64,000 nucleotides of DNA from Bugulina stolonifera (lineage: Eukaryota; Bryozoa; Gymnolaemata; Cheilostomatida; Bugulidae): NCBI GenBank assembly GCA_935421135.1, contig OW285195.1, positions 7,540,701-7,604,700 of the forward strand, given 5' to 3'. Positions 24,601 to 39,104 of this stretch are shown piece by piece. The position numbers were made by a program, and so were the translations under genes. The stretch's first letter is position 1. Every line of letters begins with the position of its first letter. The notes below the pieces were generated by a model that worked only from the letters and a program-made list of their open reading frames with translations, had not been told where the DNA came from and did no database searches.

Positions 24601-27600
24601 GTGATTGACGGTATTCAATTGAAATCCTATTGAAAACTGATATGATTAAATAGCTAATAACTAATTGCTTAGAGCACGGCCAGTCAATTTCAGATCGGCA
24701 ACAGATATACTTCTACTGGCTACGTGCTGATTCATTCTACAATAGATCACACTTTTTAGGAAAGCGAATTTGCCAGTCACTAAGTGCGACTTCGAATAAT
24801 ATGTTGTTAATTGACAAAACTCTTGTACGCTTTCATTCACGGTCATCGACAATCAGAATATCTCGAGACTGTTAGCCTCGACAAAAGATGCTTATCGTCT
24901 CTGGATGCATCATTTAACTTCATAACTACTGCCCAAAACCCTTCCCAACAACTCACATCACACATATATTTCACTAATTCACAAAATTCCCATTATTATG
25001 TCGCGGTAAGTCCAATGAGGAACCCGATAGTATCCGGTATCAAACACTAATTAATGTAACAGTATACCTTATTACATCAATTAAATATGTGCAAAACATA
25101 ACAGGTTGAGCGAGTGAGCAATTGCTGCGCTGTCATGGCTTATTTATTGATGGCAAGCTGTTTTGTCTTCTAAGGTAAATACCAATCAAATGTCATATGC
25201 AGTGCTCCCAGTGAGCACACTGTCAACGTATGACCACTGAGCAAAATATTGGATAATCATTTTTGTATGTTTTGAGTGGATCAAGGCAACATATAGGAGG
25301 CCGTTAACCATTACACACATATTGATGTAGAATAGTCAACCTACCTACTGCCAGCGAAGAACAGCTTCTCTCCGTTCTTTAGTCCATGCTTATATAAATC
25401 CTTTATGACCTCATCAATAATATTCACACCCATAAAGTATAAGCCATCTACAATACCAAATAAAACAATAGTTTAAAAATTCAATAAAAAACAAAATTTA
25501 CATAAATTTACACATTTCATATAAACACAACACCTCAGCTAAAACATACAACAAAACGATTACGCAATTTGAACCCACTCTAAAGTTTCAGATATAATCT
25601 ACAAACGGATTTCACCAAAAAAGGAGAATACATTAACCACTAGATACACCTGGGGGATGAGCAGATAGTGAAACAGGTGTTGTTAACAACATCTACTTGA
25701 CCACAGTGACTGGAACAAGGGGCTGGACAGTGTTTATATGGATGGTATATCCCAGGGCAGAAGTATCAAGAGATATGTTAGAAATTACAATAGTCAAAGT
25801 TGTATACAAATCACTCAAATACTGTCACTCCAGAGTATATAGTAATGATAAATAGGAATATCAATTGCCAGAAACAACTTAGATGAAAGGGATAATTAAT
25901 GTAGTCGAGTGATTACTAATTAGGGAAATATATTATCTCATTTTAACATCACTATCATCCAAGTAGAGATATCTAGTGCAGAAGGAAAGCTCCTAGCATT
26001 TCTTCAGCTCAATTTGCATAATTTTTTATACGAGAAGAGATGAAAAGAACTCTGTTACATAATTCTTTGGATTGAAAGGATTTAAGCTGAGCCGTGGTCA
26101 GGTGCCTGGGCTTTGTACATCATTTCAAGTTAAAATTTAAGATATGATAAAATCTATATCACCAATGAGTGTTCCAATAACTGCATGGGACTAGAGTGGC
26201 ATTTTTCAACTATGTGATTATGGCAGTAAAAATCTTGTGTAATTATGTCCACGCAGATCCTGTTAGCCTCAACATCCACAGAGTCATTAACCTTGGGTGG
26301 TTACTGTGCCGTATATCAACTCTCTAATCAATGGTTCTGTGCCCTAAGGCTATATCACAGACAAAATCTTATTCATAAGAACGCCTTGCCCATGTACGAG
26401 TATATGCCTAGTAGTTGGGTACTACATGGTATGTCCATATATATGCCTAGTACTTGGGTACTACATGGTATACTAGTGATTGATTTACTTTTAGTATTGT
26501 TTCCACTCCAGGCGTCCGAGGAACAGTAAGGTACATAGACTATGTTAGCCGAGAACAAGAACGGATTCTCCTCAGGATTCCATGAGAGTATTCCACTACC
26601 TGAAAACAAACAGTACATATATTTCGGTTGTAGGCCTACCACATGTGATTTCTTTGGAGAATGAGCAATGTATTTTTACATCACCTATGTTTTGCTTTTG
26701 TTCTCATGAGCAGATCTGTACCATAATACTGAGTGAGGTATAATAATACTACACTACTTTACATAAATCAACATATTAATGGTGCATGTTTATGAACTTG
26801 GTGGGTCTAACAGAAGAGGTGGTTCAGGTATCTGATATCGCTAGGATAGCACAGTACACAGTAATGAGCCTAATAATCATTTGACAATTTACATATAAGA
26901 GTTATCCCCTCTTTTCCATATCTAAGGAGGACAGTCATTCTCTTATTGAGAGGCCAAGGTAAGGAGACAGTGTGACTATTCCACACCTTCTCTCGTGAGA
27001 GGCCAGGGTAAGGAGCTAGTAAGATTATATTACTATACCTTCTCTCGTGAGAGGCCAGGGTAAGGAGCTGGTAAGGTTATAAGCGTTCTCACTCCTTGAT
27101 CTACAAGACCTTTTATCAAAACAATAATATCCTCCGTCTAGGAATATCAGCCATCTCTTGCTGCCTGTCTTTTTCCTAATGTAGTAACTACAAATATTAT
27201 CATAGGCTTATAGTAAATATAATACCAACAGCTTACCAAGGACAAGAAGACATTAAACTAAGGTGTAAGGCTGTGAAATTGGCTGGATAGGTGGGTAGTA
27301 ACAACACTGTAAACCATATTCCATGTTTATTATGTAAACGTTGAATTGATGTAAGTAACCATATAAAAACCACTTTGTAGACTAAAAGGTTAAGAATTGC
27401 CATAATCGGGCCATTGCATCAGCATTTTAAAACTTTTTACATTGAACATGGTGGGTTGTTATATAAGGGCATGGAGGCAGATTTTACTACTATAGAAAAC
27501 ACAACACTAGTAGTAAAAAGTTGAAGTACAGGTCACAATTGTCACCTCTGTGACCCAATTAAATCTCAATTTGGACAAAAACTAACACTACTAGTGATGC

Positions 27601-30600
27601 AATGTTCCTTGCTGCTACGAATGTAATTCTTAGAATTATTTCCACTTTTAACCAGGACTCCAAACACCTCTATTTAACAAGTCAACTGTAGAACTACAAT
27701 ACTACACTTATGCATATCGGCTATGTTTTTTAGGTATATTTTCCACACCGATGTGTATGTCCATACTATGTTATACTTGTATACCCATGTATAACAACTA
27801 GACCAGTATGCCTGGCAGCCAAAGCCACTAAGTATCTCTCTCCAAACCAATAAATGCTAATAATGGACGGAAGTTTACTTTGATGAAGGTAAGTATTATT
27901 CAACTAGGACATGGGTAGGGTGACCATAGACGCCACCCGTCTTCGTAAATGTATCAATATGCAGAATAAAAAGAGAAAGGTAAGAGTAGTACTAACTAGC
28001 AAATGCATACCCTTGGCTAGATCTCAACGACACTTGACTAGGTAGGCGAAGCCACTACATCAGTTGAGAAGAGCTCTCAACTCCACAAACCAATCTAGAC
28101 ATGAACGATTGCGGCTAACAAGGAGGTGAAGAGATTTACATAGGACAGCATGTGTATAGAAACCGATTGAACTTACAAGAAGGGTATTGAGTGAGCCCGA
28201 CTGTGAGCAATCACTCAATCACCAATTTTCATCACCGCAGGATCAGCCCATCAAAGGCAAATGACAACTGGGATAAACACTACTTTTCAATAATTAAAAT
28301 AAAATTTTATTCAAACAATTATAACCTAGTTTCCAAATTGAAATTAAATTTTATATCTGACATTTGAAAGCGATCAACTCACAAAACAGTTTACTTCTCA
28401 AACTGAGAAAATACATCCTTGAGACAGTTTAGCAGCTGCAAGTGAACCAGTAGTTGTACTTAAATTATAGCCCTATTTACAAATTACTGTCACATTTCAT
28501 CAAGGGCTGGGGCAGAAATTTTAACAGGATTGGACTCTATTATCATAAATGTTAATTGTTATTGCAATAATAGCTAATTTACATACGTGCAGAATACCTA
28601 ATTACCAATGTGTTTCAACGATTTTGAGGTGTGAAAGCCTCTAGCCATCAATTTAAAAATGAAGCCTTTTACGAACTTGGCTACTTGCCCCAACCCAAAT
28701 ACCACATGGAATTATTAATAGCCTCTAATCACAAGTACTACAACATCAAAGAAATATTTACCATAATTTAGAAAACACAGTAGATTACAAACTGAACAAT
28801 AGAAAGGAAACTAATGACTTCGTGTGATTGTTACTACTGAGTAGAATGCAAAGCAAGCACACAAGAGCTCATCCAAGGAACCAACATCCATCTAAAGCCA
28901 AGCTTTGACACCACTAATCAAATCTATCTCCAATGTTTTGTCAACAATTCAAATGCTCAATCAACTCAAACTGTTGAATGTACAGGAAAATAGAGTTGTG
29001 TAACATGATCAATGGCAGGTTTATATAACTAGAAGACCAACCAGGTGAAATTCAAATGCACTGGAAAAGCAAAATAAATCAGACAATTTGCAATATATTT
29101 ATTGTCGTCGACTAAAGTACGGCATCAACATAAAACTAATGGACATGATGACCTCTTCAAAAACATTTAAAATCGCAATAAAATAACTCAAGATGGAAAT
29201 GGAGTGTATCATCCAGTCCACCTTTACCACTCGTTAGACGGATAAGTTCAGATTGGCTACGTTGATTCCTGGGATTGTGTCTTGCAACTGCAATCGTTTT
29301 ATAACAAACCAAGCTGGAGATGAACAATAGACACAGACCTCTATCTCCTTTCAACATCAGTGTTGACTAATATTAATTAACTAATTACCATGAGATCAAA
29401 GAACAGCAGCATCCATTAGCCCATGTAATTGCTGATTGTATAATGGATTATCATTATTACTATAGATTGAGTGCTTTGATTCCAATCAATAGCAGTTGTG
29501 TCCTAAACTGACCCAGACTTGAGAGAAATTATGATCTAAGGCTAGAATAATCAGAGATAGGATGGCCAGGTGTTATTAAAGTACAGGTAAGCATGGCTTC
29601 TCTTTGCCAAGTAGAACTACAAGATATCTTCAGCTGTTACACAAGGTGTAAATGAAGCTAGTAATCAATCAGCAAGTTGCTTTCTACTTCATAAAACATC
29701 CATATACATGTATGCGTTTGAATTTTACAAAGTTATGCTATTAAATACACTCACAGCCAAATTTGAGAATATGAAGTTATATGATTTTACAATCAAGGAG
29801 CTGCATAGGAAACAGTAACCATAACGCTGCCTGACAAGGTGTGTATTTGTGTAAAACATGTTTACATTGGCAGGAATGCCTTCCATCTAGCTGTTTTAGT
29901 ATCTAATGGAATAATAAAGAAGATGGGCCCATTGAGCAGATACTGCGGACGAGGGGGGGTTCTTTAGTGTGTGGACACAGAGGAATGGTCTACCGCCTTG
30001 CCTTACTAGTGGGAAAGAAAATGAACTAAAATCTTTGACTTCAATTAATTTTTTTAAACTGAAAGTTATGAATATTATAATTGATGGAGTATTACTAAAC
30101 TAAAACCTTACCGCTCTTTTGAAACTTTGTCAGAAAGAAAAACCACAAGAATGGCCATTCAGTTGTAACCAAGTAGTAAATTCCACAAAGATAAGCTGCT
30201 AGCATACAACCCCCCAAGTAGAGATAACACCAGCCAGCGATAAGTATGACTACAAAGATCTAAACAGAGCGCTAGAATAAACACGAAAAACAACAACCCA
30301 GGTAAACTGTGACCAATAACTAAACATCAGATTTTGGTAAATAGTTTTTCACAAAATCAATCATCGGGAATATTGGTACTGTGATTATTTTATGGATAAC
30401 AATCAATGTATATCAACGTACCCAGCGTTGGATCCATCCATACATTTGGCCTTGGTATTGCTTGGTAACATATGCCTTTCTAGTTCTTTCATTCCCCGTA
30501 TATCCACTCCACAATTGTTTAACGCTAGAGCTAGACGACTGATTGTAGATAACAAAACATCTGTGTTTCCCAACTCCGATATCCTTTCTATATTCAGTTC

Positions 30601-30720
30601 AATTTCTTCTACGCCGCTATCAGCCTGTAGATGTTTGATGGAGATGAGGGCTAGAGTCAAGGTGATTGGAACTATTGAAGAATAGAGCCCCTTTAGCTTC
30701 TTGGTACCCAGATACCACAT
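18630..30720 (-). CDS. NOTUM: NOTUM palmitoleoyl-protein carboxylesterase (Wnt deacylase), one exon unresolved
   Basis: Minus-strand exons, in transcript order: 30720-30422, 26599-26489, 25447-25345, 24235-24047, 23688-23591, 23418-23241, 21952-21905, 20301-20060 and 19000-18630. Apart from the first junction all phases fit. NOTUM removes the palmitoleate from Wnt and so shuts off signalling outside the cell. Family landmarks are clear: a hydrophobic signal at the N terminus, [31 protein letters not shown], the nucleophile segment AGSSAGATGV spliced across 25345/24235, [22 protein letters not shown] (catalytic Asp), MDHELL (catalytic His) and the Cys-rich tail [12 protein letters not shown]. 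Odd points: about 100 extra residues, strongly polybasic, precede the Cys-rich tail, and no in-frame exon for the LEGGW oxyanion segment was found between 30422 and 26599. The first exon follows an apparent 3' splice site at about 30724, so an upstream exon exists. Confidence 0.85.
22719..22876. mobile_element. MITE with ATGTGCTGTTCACATTG terminal repeats
   Basis: Perfect 17-bp inverted termini (22719-22735 and 22860-22876) bound a 158-bp non-coding segment in a NOTUM intron. A second, looser inverted zone (GACCAGCAACTAAGC against GCCGCTTGGTC) continues inward. A related element lies at 59010-59114. No clear target duplication was seen. Confidence 0.7.
26391..26475. repeat. Two-copy direct repeat beside a NOTUM exon
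   Basis: Two adjacent copies of TATATGCCTAGTASTTGGG plus the following ACTACATGGTAT lie just past the 5' splice site of the exon at 26489-26599 (minus strand). They are intronic. Confidence 0.75.
26945..27085. repeat. Diverged tandem repeat
   Basis: Three copies of a segment containing GAGAGGCCARGGTAAGGAG, spaced 49 and 62 bp apart, lie in a NOTUM intron. CTCTCGTGAGAG in the linker is palindromic. Confidence 0.75.
30112..30249 (-). other. Unresolved exon-like segment in NOTUM intron 1
   Basis: On the minus strand a good acceptor (TTTGTAG) and donor (GCG|GTAAGG) bracket 138 bases. In the frame that fits the next NOTUM exon it is fully open and very hydrophobic (for example [20 protein letters not shown]), like one or two membrane helices. 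In the frame that follows from exon 1 it starts [13 protein letters not shown], which resembles the NOTUM RWLxFLEGGW segment, but then hits a TGA. The two frames differ by one base and meet near a run of six G. It could be a NOTUM exon with an indel or sequence error, or an unrelated membrane-protein exon. Confidence 0.3.
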
Positions 30721-30723
30721 ATT

Positions 30724-33700
30724 CTATAAAATATAATTACAACGTTAACAATAATTAGACGGCCCAGGCTAAACCAGCAAAAATCAATTCAAGACAAATT
30801 TGTCCTATAATTAGAAATGACTAAATTAAAGACAAAACCTTCTTTTCATTATGAAAGAGGCGGAGTTCAGAACAGATCAGCAATTGCAGTATAGCAAGAA
30901 AGGAAATGATAGTAATAAAGTTTGAATGTATATGAACTGATTGTAGAGTTGGTTGCAATTACACTGTATAATAAAATACTACCTTTGCTGGTGTACTTAC
31001 AGATGTATGTAAATTCTACCTACTAATTTAAGAGGTAAACTCAGTGCGCACTTTGAGAGCAAAGACACGGAAAGGATGCAGCACAGCTATCAGTACATTA
31101 GAATGAGCAGGTGGCGATCATCCCAATATTAGTGGAATACCCGTGATTAAGGAAAAGGTTCATTTGTTTTATACTTCATATAAGGCTTCGTAAAATCCAT
31201 GCTAATGCTACTAACTAAATGCACACACTGTATAAATTTACTAATATGGGCCAAGAGTATGAGGTGTGATAAGTGAACAAAAATACTCCCATAATGAAAT
31301 TGGCAGCGTTGAACAACAAGATGGAGAAGAACTGAGTATGTGATGATAGGATTTATATAATTTGTTTTGATTTGAATTTGTTACAAAATAGTGAGCGAAA
31401 GATATAAGTTTCTTAGAACCAACATAATGACGACATTAATCAGGTGGCATAAGAGGTGGTAGGTTGGATTTACGCTGCAACTTTCATCTGTAGGTAGGAT
31501 TCCTAATGGTAATGACTCTAATCACTCTAACATGGTTATGTTACAAGTTAGTAGTTGAAGTGGATGATGTGATTTCCTAGAGGGTTTACAGCCCTGATAG
31601 AGCACTGATAATCCTCCTATTATATCCTCTTCAATAGTTTACTCAGCTTATAGCTCTGTTCTACTTCTGGCAAATCAAACCAAACTAGACCATGTGTACT
31701 TGCTAGCTTATGTCTTCATCATAAGACCCATATATTATAATCAACCATAAGACACACAGTGGTGGTTTGGCAATACTCTTGAACTCTTTCAATGTTACAA
31801 CAGATAAACAAAAACAGTTTTACCAGATGGCAAAACTTTCAACGTTGCTATATCCTAAGATAACAGAGTTTATACCAAAATAACGGTCATTTTCAATTTG
31901 ATCACCGCTGTTCATTGTCAGCATTCAAGTAGATTGTGTTTGCAAATATTAATATTGTAATAGGGCAGGAAAAAATTGAATAAAGATTAAGTTGGGCAGA
32001 ATTTGATTAATCAGACTTTGAAAAAAATTCAAATTAATTCCAAAATCATGTATTGCCAATGGACCCTTATTTGAGGGCTGCTCCCAAAAGTTTATTTAAA
32101 TTGTCTAAAAAGTTGCCAAAACGCTTGATTACCTGGAAACCCCAAAGGGAGAATAATAAAATTATAAATGTGTGAAACCATAAGTTTTGATAAACCAAAG
32201 CTATATAATATGAACTACATGCACATGTAGGTAGGCCTACAGTTTGAAGTAAATCAATGTACCTTGCCCTCTGGATATTGGCTAGGCCTTTATTGGTGGT
32301 GTATTTATATAGCCAGATTAAAATATTACATGTAAATGAAGGCAACAAATACAGTAAACGTTTGGGGTACCTTTTTTAAAAAGAACATGTTGTCACAGCA
32401 TCGTTAAGATTAAAGCATGTCAGGCATTAGCTCCAAGATGTTTTACAAGCTACTGAGTAATATAATGTCAGAAACACATTGATTCAGCCAACTCCGAGGG
32501 GGTTAAATACTGAAGCGTCTGTAAGGGGCCTTAAACAATTTTGTTAAACAAAATGAATAAATCGTTGAAGGATTGAATTGAATAGATGAAAGAGTTGAAA
32601 TGTTAACTAAAGTTTAATGTAACACACACCAACAATGTATGTTTTACAAAAACTATACGCCTCAATGCTAAATAACAACAGACCCAACACTTTGTTATGT
32701 CCCAAACCATCATAAATAAATAAATGTATTAAATAGTAAAATATTAAATAATAAAATTGATTACAGTACATGAACAGTTATGTTACATTATATTATAATG
32801 GCCTACCTGTAAGTTTGAAGGAAGTACGAAAATGAGTTGAAGGATTGAATGCTAAGATTTATTTGAATTTTGCATTAAATATATCTGCATTTTATTGATA
32901 ATAATCCTAAATCTATATATTATGATTTTGTCCTTGCTTGCTTTGATGGAGAATAGAAATGTTGATATATCCAAAGTTTGAATAGATCCAGTAATGTATA
33001 GTGTATTAGAGAAGCTACAATGCAAGAATAAACACCACCTTTCACTTCCACTATACTGTTAGCCCTCATCTGCATACGACTGCATTGTGATTGGTCGGCG
33101 GTAAACATCAAAGGAATCAAGACTTGTGATAATACCGCAATGTGGTAAACTAGGCTCTTGGCCAATAAAATAAATAGCACGTGCAAGCACTACTTCCAAT
33201 ACAAATCTCTAAGTAATTTTAAAGTAGGATTTTGAATAGTTGAAATTCACAATGATTGAGAATTGTCAAGTATATTGGTAAACAAGCTACTATTAGTAAT
33301 ATCATCATAAGTGCACAGCTCATGAGCCAGAATGCCTGCAACAAAACCTACTCAATAAGAATATAGATTTTCAAGTCATCTAAACAAAATTTCAAACTGA
33401 TTATGCCACTGCCTTTTCAGAAATAGTCCCAGGTGAAGTGGTAGGGAATGGTGTCTCATTACACTTGCAGTAGAATAAAGGATGAAATAATCACAGCAGT
33501 TCGTTAGTCCACTTGTAAAGTCTTCCAGGAAACTCAAGTAATCAATCCAGCAGAGAAGTGAAACAGGAGAATTATGTGCTGGACCAAAAATGACAGAAAT
33601 TCTCTTAGATGGCCCCAAAACCTGATTATTACCAGCCAAGCTAAGCTGTATTACTGAATGAAGTTGGATTCTAACTCGATAGAATCACATACATCATGAA

Positions 33701-36700
33701 TCATTGGGTTAGTCTATTATTGATATACACCATGAAGAGGTCAGTGCAAATATTTTCCTAATGTATAAATATTTAGGCAGTGCACACATGTTTTGCTGTT
33801 ATATCCTAAACAAGAAAATACACAGGTCTGAATCACCCATATCCCTGCAGAACAGGAATACAAGATACCATTCATTCCCAGAACTAGGGCCCACTCTACA
33901 CAGTCAGCCTATACTACATGTATAACAGTTAGTAATAGACTACATGTAAGTTTGCGTGCATTACATAGAGCATTTTCTATACAAGCAATTCTTTAAATAA
34001 TTAAAAAAGAATTTTTAAATAATTAAAAAATAAAAATTGATCAAAATTTGGAGTTTTGCTTACATCGCCGAAACTAAAACTAAAGGATCAAGTTTGAGTA
34101 AAGCTGTATAATAAATGTGACCAATATAGGACTCAACCACAGGTGAGAAGAGCCAGCAACGAAGCAAATGAGTTGCATAGTTTTATTTAGCTCTGATCCT
34201 ACTGAAATTAAATAAAAATTGATATTGAAATTATGTAAAATAATAGTCAGAATCTAAGAAAATGACAACAGGATTAAAAATAAACACAATAAATAACATT
34301 TCACATGATTTAGTAATCATTCATAATACACCTGATAACGCAAGTATGGCCATTATCTAGTGCAACCACCATTACTGAATGTTAATATGTATATAATTGT
34401 TGGATAAAATAAACAAAGCACTAATATTTATACAAAATCATCATTTTAAAATCATTACTGAACAAATCAATATCCTTGATTACAGTTCAACCATTGTTCT
34501 ATCACACCCATCGGTATGCTAGGTTGTTGTAAGATACAGGGTCACAGAGGCAAACAAACAGCCTGGGTTCCAAGGTGCATAGAACCACCTGTTTCACAGT
34601 CAATCAAGTGTTAATTTAGGGTGACTTGGAGCCAAGGTAAAGGTGGATACTACAATCATGTCGTATAGCATACTTGGTATATTATACATGTATGTATATT
34701 ACAGCAGCATTATGATAACTATCTGATTGAGAAATTCTTGCTGCAGACTTAGAGTTATAGAGAACTGGGCACTGTATTTGCTGTAGCCTGTAAGTGGTCG
34801 ACCGTGGTCGGCCGTGGTCACAGTCCAGTGCTCTCTAATAGGAGGGACATTTTGTTACACAACTATTTACTCAGAGATTTGAAGTGCCTTTCGTTATCAT
34901 TACCTACAGATATATTCGAAATTTTGTCATGATTATAGGAAAGGGGGAGGTCAAATCTATAAACGTATATTTAACAGGGAAGTTGTGACAAAAACTACTA
35001 GTCCGTACTCTAATGAGTTTACGGAGTTTCATGGAAATCGTGTGATGACGAGAGAAAGGGGATAACTCCGACATAGTTCAAAGTGGTTCAGAGACAAAAT
35101 AGGACAACTCCCATATTACAAATTGCAGCATAAAATCATCTGTGAGCATTTAGCCTAAGGACCACAATGCTTGTATAAATGTTTAGAGACATGGTTTTAG
35201 AAGGCTACTTTGCTGAACCTGACTCCATTGACCAAATAACACACTTTAGTATAATGAAGTTATTTGCTATGGTAACAGGCTTACTTATTACTGAGTATTG
35301 TACAGCAGTGAAAGCATGATATTGCTATTATGAGAAATATGGACTGAATGGCATACTAAGGCTGACAAACTGTTCCAGTTTGTGAGACTAACGGAAATAT
35401 GTACTGGGGCTACTGTACATGTACAATCATCTTTTTTGAGTGGGTCCTACTATTTTCATTATTGGTGTGTTTTTATCGCATGCAATATTGCAATAAAGCT
35501 TTTAGTTTTGTTTTAGTCATACTCGGTAACTGATGATAGCTATAGCCATCTCTTGCAGATATGTCAATGGAAGTTAAAACGAAATTTTCATTGAAATTTC
35601 TTGTTGTACCGCACTTTTAAATACAGTTAGGAATTCTATGATACCACAGTAATCGTAGGCCTACATCTTATTACAATACCATATACAGTGGAGGCTACAT
35701 GTAAGTGGGGAGTATTAGGACTATGACAACTTACTGAGATCTTCTTTGCCAAAAGTTACCATTTTCGTTTTTTGTCCTACACCTTACTAAAATAAAACAC
35801 AAGACAAACAAAGTGAATTATTGTACAATGTAGTATGTGTGTAATGCATAATAAACATGAACATTCTGTTCAACCATTGATATGACAATGTTTTGTATAA
35901 TTCAACAGGTCAGTATATCGATATCAACCAATAATATATGTGATAATCCTATTAAAATGGAATTAGCTTAGAACAGTTAAAATAAGCAATTATAGCCTAT
36001 ATGACATTTTGAGCCTAAGATCAAACTATATCTTCTGTATAATTCTTGTATCTATCACATAAAACTAGTTGCAACATCTCTGGCAAAAATCTGAAGTCAT
36101 TCAGAGAAGAAGCAAAACTATTTCAACTAAGATAATGCCATTAGACATGTACATTGCCTCGGTGATTACAATAAATTAAATAGATATCCCACCTGGAATG
36201 TCAGAGTTGTTGCAAGTATGTTGACTGTTTTGCATAAAACAGTGGGCAGAATAAACAGGAATCTGAAAATAAAACAATGGAGGATAGCATGAAAGTGGAC
36301 AAGATCATTGTTATTAACAAAGCTGTCAATGAGATAAGCTAACCTGGGTAAATGGATTGAGCGGCCATCTGCATTAGTAAATAATTTGCTAAAAATAGTA
36401 AATTAATTAAAATATGTGATTAACTGTCACACGACGACGGTGATGAAATGCCACCAGATGTCCAGCGGTAGTGAGCCAGTTGATATATCTGCCAAACAAG
36501 AAACAAGAGCACATTTTTTATTACTAAATTGTAAACATGAAAACAATGTAAGGACTGTAATCCATTCCAATATTTTAAGGGCCACTAGGTCTGAAAAAAA
36601 TTGTACTTCTTTTAAAAATTTGAAACAAAAAAACCAAATACACTCTCGGTAATAATGCAGACGATGTGGAACAGAAACGGCACAATCTTAACACGAATTT

Positions 36701-38460
36701 GTAGTTTTAAAAAAAGTTAAAAGGCTCTACTGGACTGAAAGTATCTTATAGAACCAGTGATGTTAGCAAGAATATACAGAAAATACTTTTTGTTCACTAC
36801 ATAAGAAAGAGCAGGCTAATCTTGGATTTATAATCATTGAAGCGTTTATCTAAATTAAGTAGAAAACCCTGACATTATATTACAAATTTGATTTTAATGT
36901 GGTCAACCTTGGTCAAGAACTGGTGATTGGAGATATGTCTGTAGAAAAACAGAGTGCACGCTTATTCCCACCAGGCTACAATATTATCGTAAGCTAATCT
37001 GATTAGTCTTTAGCAATATGTGATTAATATGATGAATGAATCAATAGAAATTTTTGACTTTCACACACCTGCTGAAAAAGCGTTTGCCCACATCATGGAG
37101 GTAGTACAAAGTTCGCCCGCAGCCAATCTTATGTTATGATATAGATGATTAGGCCTATGTCAACAACGCTCGGTCCTACACATGTCATGAAGATAAAACG
37201 CAAATAGTTGATAACTTACATGACAATTTCCATTCATTCAAAATTTTGATTTGACCACTTCATTTTATCGAAAGACTATTGCTCTACTAAAAATTTTCAT
37301 TTGGAGCTTACCATTTAAACATGCCATGCACATGAGGACCAAAAGCACACAGCTGAGCTAAATTTGTTGAATTCATGCTTTCCTGTTAAGTTTTAAGTTC
37401 TATTATATTCACCTTGAGAAAATAAAATTTCTGAAAAATGAGTTTCAATTCATGCTATATAAAGTCACCACACGAGCATTATTTTTTATGAAAATGCCAC
37501 TTGACACCCAAAATCAATGATATTGGCATACTACAATAACTCAACATTCCAATCACAGCATATATATTTTTGAAATATAATATGCCTGGTAACAGACAAG
37601 CTTATGCCTGAGCGTATGGCGATTAACACCAGGGCATTGCTTTCAGAATTCCAAGCATTATATGGCAAAAATCACGATACTCAATATGCCAGCTCTATTG
37701 ATATCAGAAACTAAATAATGAGTCTCATCATTATCATATCCTGTTTATAATAATCATGACAAATTATTAGTTGATCACGATCATTTGAGTAGACTCCCAA
37801 ACTCAATTCTCTGGCAATCTGCTACTTACAAAAGGTTATCAAACCCTATAATATGTTGAATAACCGATCAAAAATAATTAAATTATTATTATGAGTAACA
37901 TAACTCTGAAATTTAGCGGTATTATGTCTGAAAGACAGTGTGGGAAACCAACACATCAACAAGATAATATTGCCATTGCAAAAAAAATCTGCGTTTATTG
38001 ATTTGACAATCTCATAAAATTGGTGAATCGAGTATAAAAACTAGACTTTTGCTCAATTTGAGATTCATGTAATATATTCTGACATGTATCACCTTATTTG
38101 TAGTCTTGATTTTCTCATAAATGTCTACCGATTGACAAACAAGTTACACAATCAGTTTCTAAGTCGTGAAATGAAATAATTTCTGTCAACTAAAGCAATG
38201 CTTCTATGAGTAATTCCACAATTCCAAGCTGCTAGAATTACTAAGCACAGCTAACACTTACTGCCATGTCAACAGCTACCAACAGTAAACAAACCCAAAT
38301 ATTATTAAATTATTAATATTATTGTTAGCAGCACCAATTTTTATAAATTATGGATACTACAGGTTTTGTTCTGTGTTAAGAAATTGTCATCATTTTTTTG
38401 GAAATGATTACATAAATTACACACGTATATATTGGCATATAAAAATTTATATTAACAAGC
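30724..38460. other. Gene-poor region upstream of NOTUM
   Basis: Mostly AT-rich non-coding DNA. On the minus strand two hydrophobic exon-like stretches with plausible splice signals occur (about 36185-36262, reading FLFILPTVLCKTVN; about 33265-33338, reading AFWLMSCALMMILLIV), and an ATG followed by a good donor lies near 35738-35768. I could not link them in a consistent phase, so no gene is called. Confidence 0.3.
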
Positions 38461-39100
38461 TCTTTGGTCTTGGTTTGCGACGTAAGCCTTACTGCAGTAT
38501 TTGAAGACTTTGCTCAGAATTTGGGCATTCTCCACAAAGGCCTTCAGAGTTGGTCTGCAATGGTTGCCTTTCTGCAGTATTTGCTCACTCGCTCACATTT
38601 TTATGACCTCTACTGGCGCAGACAGTGAGTCCACGAAGAGTTATGTTCTCTTACATTGAGGAGACAACTTCAGGTCCAGGAGGGTTTCCCTCTATGGCGG
38701 CACAGTCTGAGGCCCAACATTCACCAGGTGAGTGGGGTGGGTAACCCTGGGTCAGGTTATGGCATCGTGCCAACAGCTATGCCGGGGGACTCAGCACCAC
38801 CTGGGGCTAAGATCTAGACTGTCAGCATAGCAATACATATAAATCATGGGTCCAGGAGAGCTTCCCAATGCTGGCATAGCCCGAGTTCCAACACCAATCC
38901 CAGGTACCCATCACACCCTGGGTTGGAGGTCGAGGGCCCAAGGCTGCGGCATCTCACCGACAGGGATGCTGGAGACACGGTCCCAAGACCCTAGCAACAC
39001 CCAGAGCCGAGAACCGGACTAGCAGCATAGCAACTTATAAATCACAGGTACATGAGGGTTTCTACTACCGTCATAGCCCGCGTTCCAATGCCAATCTGTT
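38461..39100. repeat. GC-rich tandem repeat block
   Basis: A sharp GC-rich island in AT-rich surroundings. It holds two diverged copies of about 176 and 198 bp (38674-38849 and 38850-39047) and the start of a third (39048-39100), each opening with a TCCAGGAG-like motif and closing with CAGCATAGCAA plus TATAAATCA. A shorter imperfect duplication around GGTTGCCTTTCTGCAGTATTT precedes it. No open frame. Family unknown. Confidence 0.65.
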
Positions 39101-39104
39101 ATTA

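Noticed and set aside
30112..30249. Adding this segment to the NOTUM coding exons
   Set aside because: Its length is incompatible with the phases on both sides by one base, so including it would need an unsupported correction.
34797..34825. Possible operator-like repeat GTGGTCGACCGTGGTCGGCC
   Set aside because: Short local repetition of GTGGTC without any gene or further copies nearby.
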